Positions 63,104-64,000 of a stretch of DNA of 64,000 bases are shown here, piece after piece (the first letter of the stretch is position 1; each line of letters starts with the position of its first letter). Origin of the DNA: Flavobacteriales bacterium (GTDB lineage Bacteria > Bacteroidota > Bacteroidia > Flavobacteriales_F > PHOS-HE28); assembly GCA_016715995.1 (NCBI GenBank), contig JADJXF010000005.1, positions 1 through 64,000 of the forward strand, given 5' to 3'. The notes below the pieces were generated by a model. That model worked only from the letters and a program-made list of their open reading frames with translations, was not told where the DNA came from and ran no database searches. Both the position numbers and the translations under genes were made by a program.

Positions 63104-64000
63104 AACTCAGCGTCATCGTCGTCAACTACAATGTGCGGGCCTACTTGGAGCAGTGCCTGCGCACGGTATTCACGGCGCTGGAGGGAATCGAAGGCGATGT
63201 CTTTGTGGTGGACAACCAGAGCACCGATGGCAGCCTGGAGATGGTGCGCGAGAAGTTCCCGCTCGTGAAGCTCATCGCCAATGCGGAGAACGTGGGCTTC
63301 AGCCGGGCGAACAACCAGGCCATCCGGGCGAGCGACGCGGAATACGTGGTGCTGCTGAATCCGGACACCGTGGTCGGTGAAGACGTATTCCACAAAGTGA
63401 TCGGCTTCCTCGACTCCCATCCGAAAGCGGGCGGACTCGGTGTGAAGATGATCGACGGCACAGGTCATTTCCTTCCCGAGAGCAAGCGCGGCCTGCCCAC
63501 GCCGGCCGTGGCCTTCTACAAGATCATCGGGCTCACGCGGCTGTTCCCGCGCAGCCGCGTGTTCGGCCGCTACCATCTCGGCCACCTGCCGGAAGACGAT
63601 ACCGCTCGAATCGAGATCCTCTCCGGCGCATGCATGTTCCTGCGCAGGAAGACGCTCGACGCAGTCGGCCTGCTCGATGAGAGCTTCTTCATGTATGGCG
63701 AGGACATCGACCTGAGCTACCGCATCACACTGGGCGGTTACGAGAACTGGTACTTCCCTGAGGCCCGCATCATCCACTACAAGGGCGAGAGCACCAAGAA
63801 GAGCAGTGTGAACTACGTGTTCGTGTTCTACAACGCCATGGCCATTTTCGCGCAGAAGCACTTCACGCGGCGGCGCACGGACCTGCTCAGCCTGCTGATC
63901 ACAGGCAGCATCTACCTCAGCGCGGCCGGCGCCATCGTCACGCGGTTCCTCCGCAGAGCGCTGCTGCCCATCCTCGACTTCGGACTGCTGTTCCTCGTAC
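63100..64000 (+). CDS. Family 2 glycosyltransferase, rhamnosyltransferase-like (3' end outside window)
   Basis: From ATG 63100, 300 codons are open to the window edge. The protein shows the GT-A fold of GT2 enzymes: VIVVNYNVRAYLEQCL, VVDNQSTDGSLEMV, NVGFSRANNQAI, LLNPDTVV (NPD in place of DxD), SGACMFLRRKTLD and FFMYGEDIDLSYR. From about residue 265 a hydrophobic stretch begins, so a membrane region follows, possibly with a second sugar-transferase domain as in some related proteins. It probably adds a sugar in cell-surface polysaccharide synthesis. Translation is coupled to recR through the ATGA overlap. Confidence 0.88.
   Translation, partial: MKLSVIVVNYNVRAYLEQCLRTVFTALEGIEGDVFVVDNQSTDGSLEMVREKFPLVKLIANAENVGFSRANNQAIRASDAEYVVLLNPDTVVGEDVFHKVIGFLDSHPKAGGLGVKMIDGTGHFLPESKRGLPTPAVAFYKIIGLTRLFPRSRVFGRYHLGHLPEDDTARIEILSGACMFLRRKTLDAVGLLDESFFMYGEDIDLSYRITLGGYENWYFPEARIIHYKGESTKKSSVNYVFVFYNAMAIFAQKHFTRRRTDLLSLLITGSIYLSAAGAIVTRFLRRALLPILDFGLLFLV

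Overview
The window looks like a GC-rich member of the Bacteroidota, most likely an uncultured Flavobacteriales-type bacterium. Three things point there. Several secreted proteins end in type IX secretion (T9SS) sorting domains. Many genes have a TAnnTTTG/TAnnTTCG -7 promoter element, often only 4-15 nt from the start codon. The gene families are also typical: propeller-type 'Reg_prop' sensor kinases, lgt with the SGDGDWG motif, mtaB, DUF983 and an OlsF-like fused acyltransferase.

Region 1 (1-20.3 kb) is a dense signal-transduction array. It holds the tail of an adenylate cyclase-receiver protein; a propeller hybrid histidine kinase; a cyclase remnant; a TPR-cyclase gene; a Kelch/T9SS secreted protein; a TPR histidine kinase with its NarL-type regulator; a second TPR-cyclase; a propeller-cyclase-receiver gene; and a lipoprotein propeller histidine kinase. 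All three complete cyclase loci are disrupted by frameshifts or a nonsense codon between sensor and catalytic parts, while the neighbouring kinases are intact. The TPR kinase and the second TPR-cyclase share a 26-bp dyad operator and an almost identical promoter. This suggests one regulon controlled by the NarL-type regulator, probably including the divergent Kelch gene. The pair 'cyclase-receiver followed by propeller kinase' occurs twice, which suggests phosphorelay control of cAMP synthesis.

Region 2 (20.3-31.7 kb) carries a GNAT enzyme, a TPR lipoprotein, small hypotheticals, a SixA-like phosphatase, a CoA-binding protein, an LpxH-like phosphoesterase, an OlsF-like bifunctional acyltransferase, an M23/LysM peptidase, a membrane protein, tRNA-Leu, an M49 peptidase lipoprotein and a single-domain HD protein. 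Region 3 (31.7-42.0 kb) is two giant T9SS proteins with a shared C-terminal module. Region 4 (42.3-50.5 kb) has a DEAD-box helicase, a fatty acid hydroxylase-family protein, a PhoD-like phosphatase, a MarR regulator, an SGNH/MBOAT acylation pair and several small proteins.

Region 5 (50.6-64 kb) has tRNA-Pro, an OmpR-type regulator, tRNA-Gly, an orphan cytosine-5 methyltransferase, lipoprotein MsrA, DUF983, a lipoprotein with a methyltransferase-like fold, mtaB, lgt, an inositol-phosphatase family enzyme, a T9SS esterase, a sodium:solute symporter, a bestrophin-like channel, recR and a truncated family 2 glycosyltransferase. I saw no CRISPR array, transposase, rRNA or prophage.
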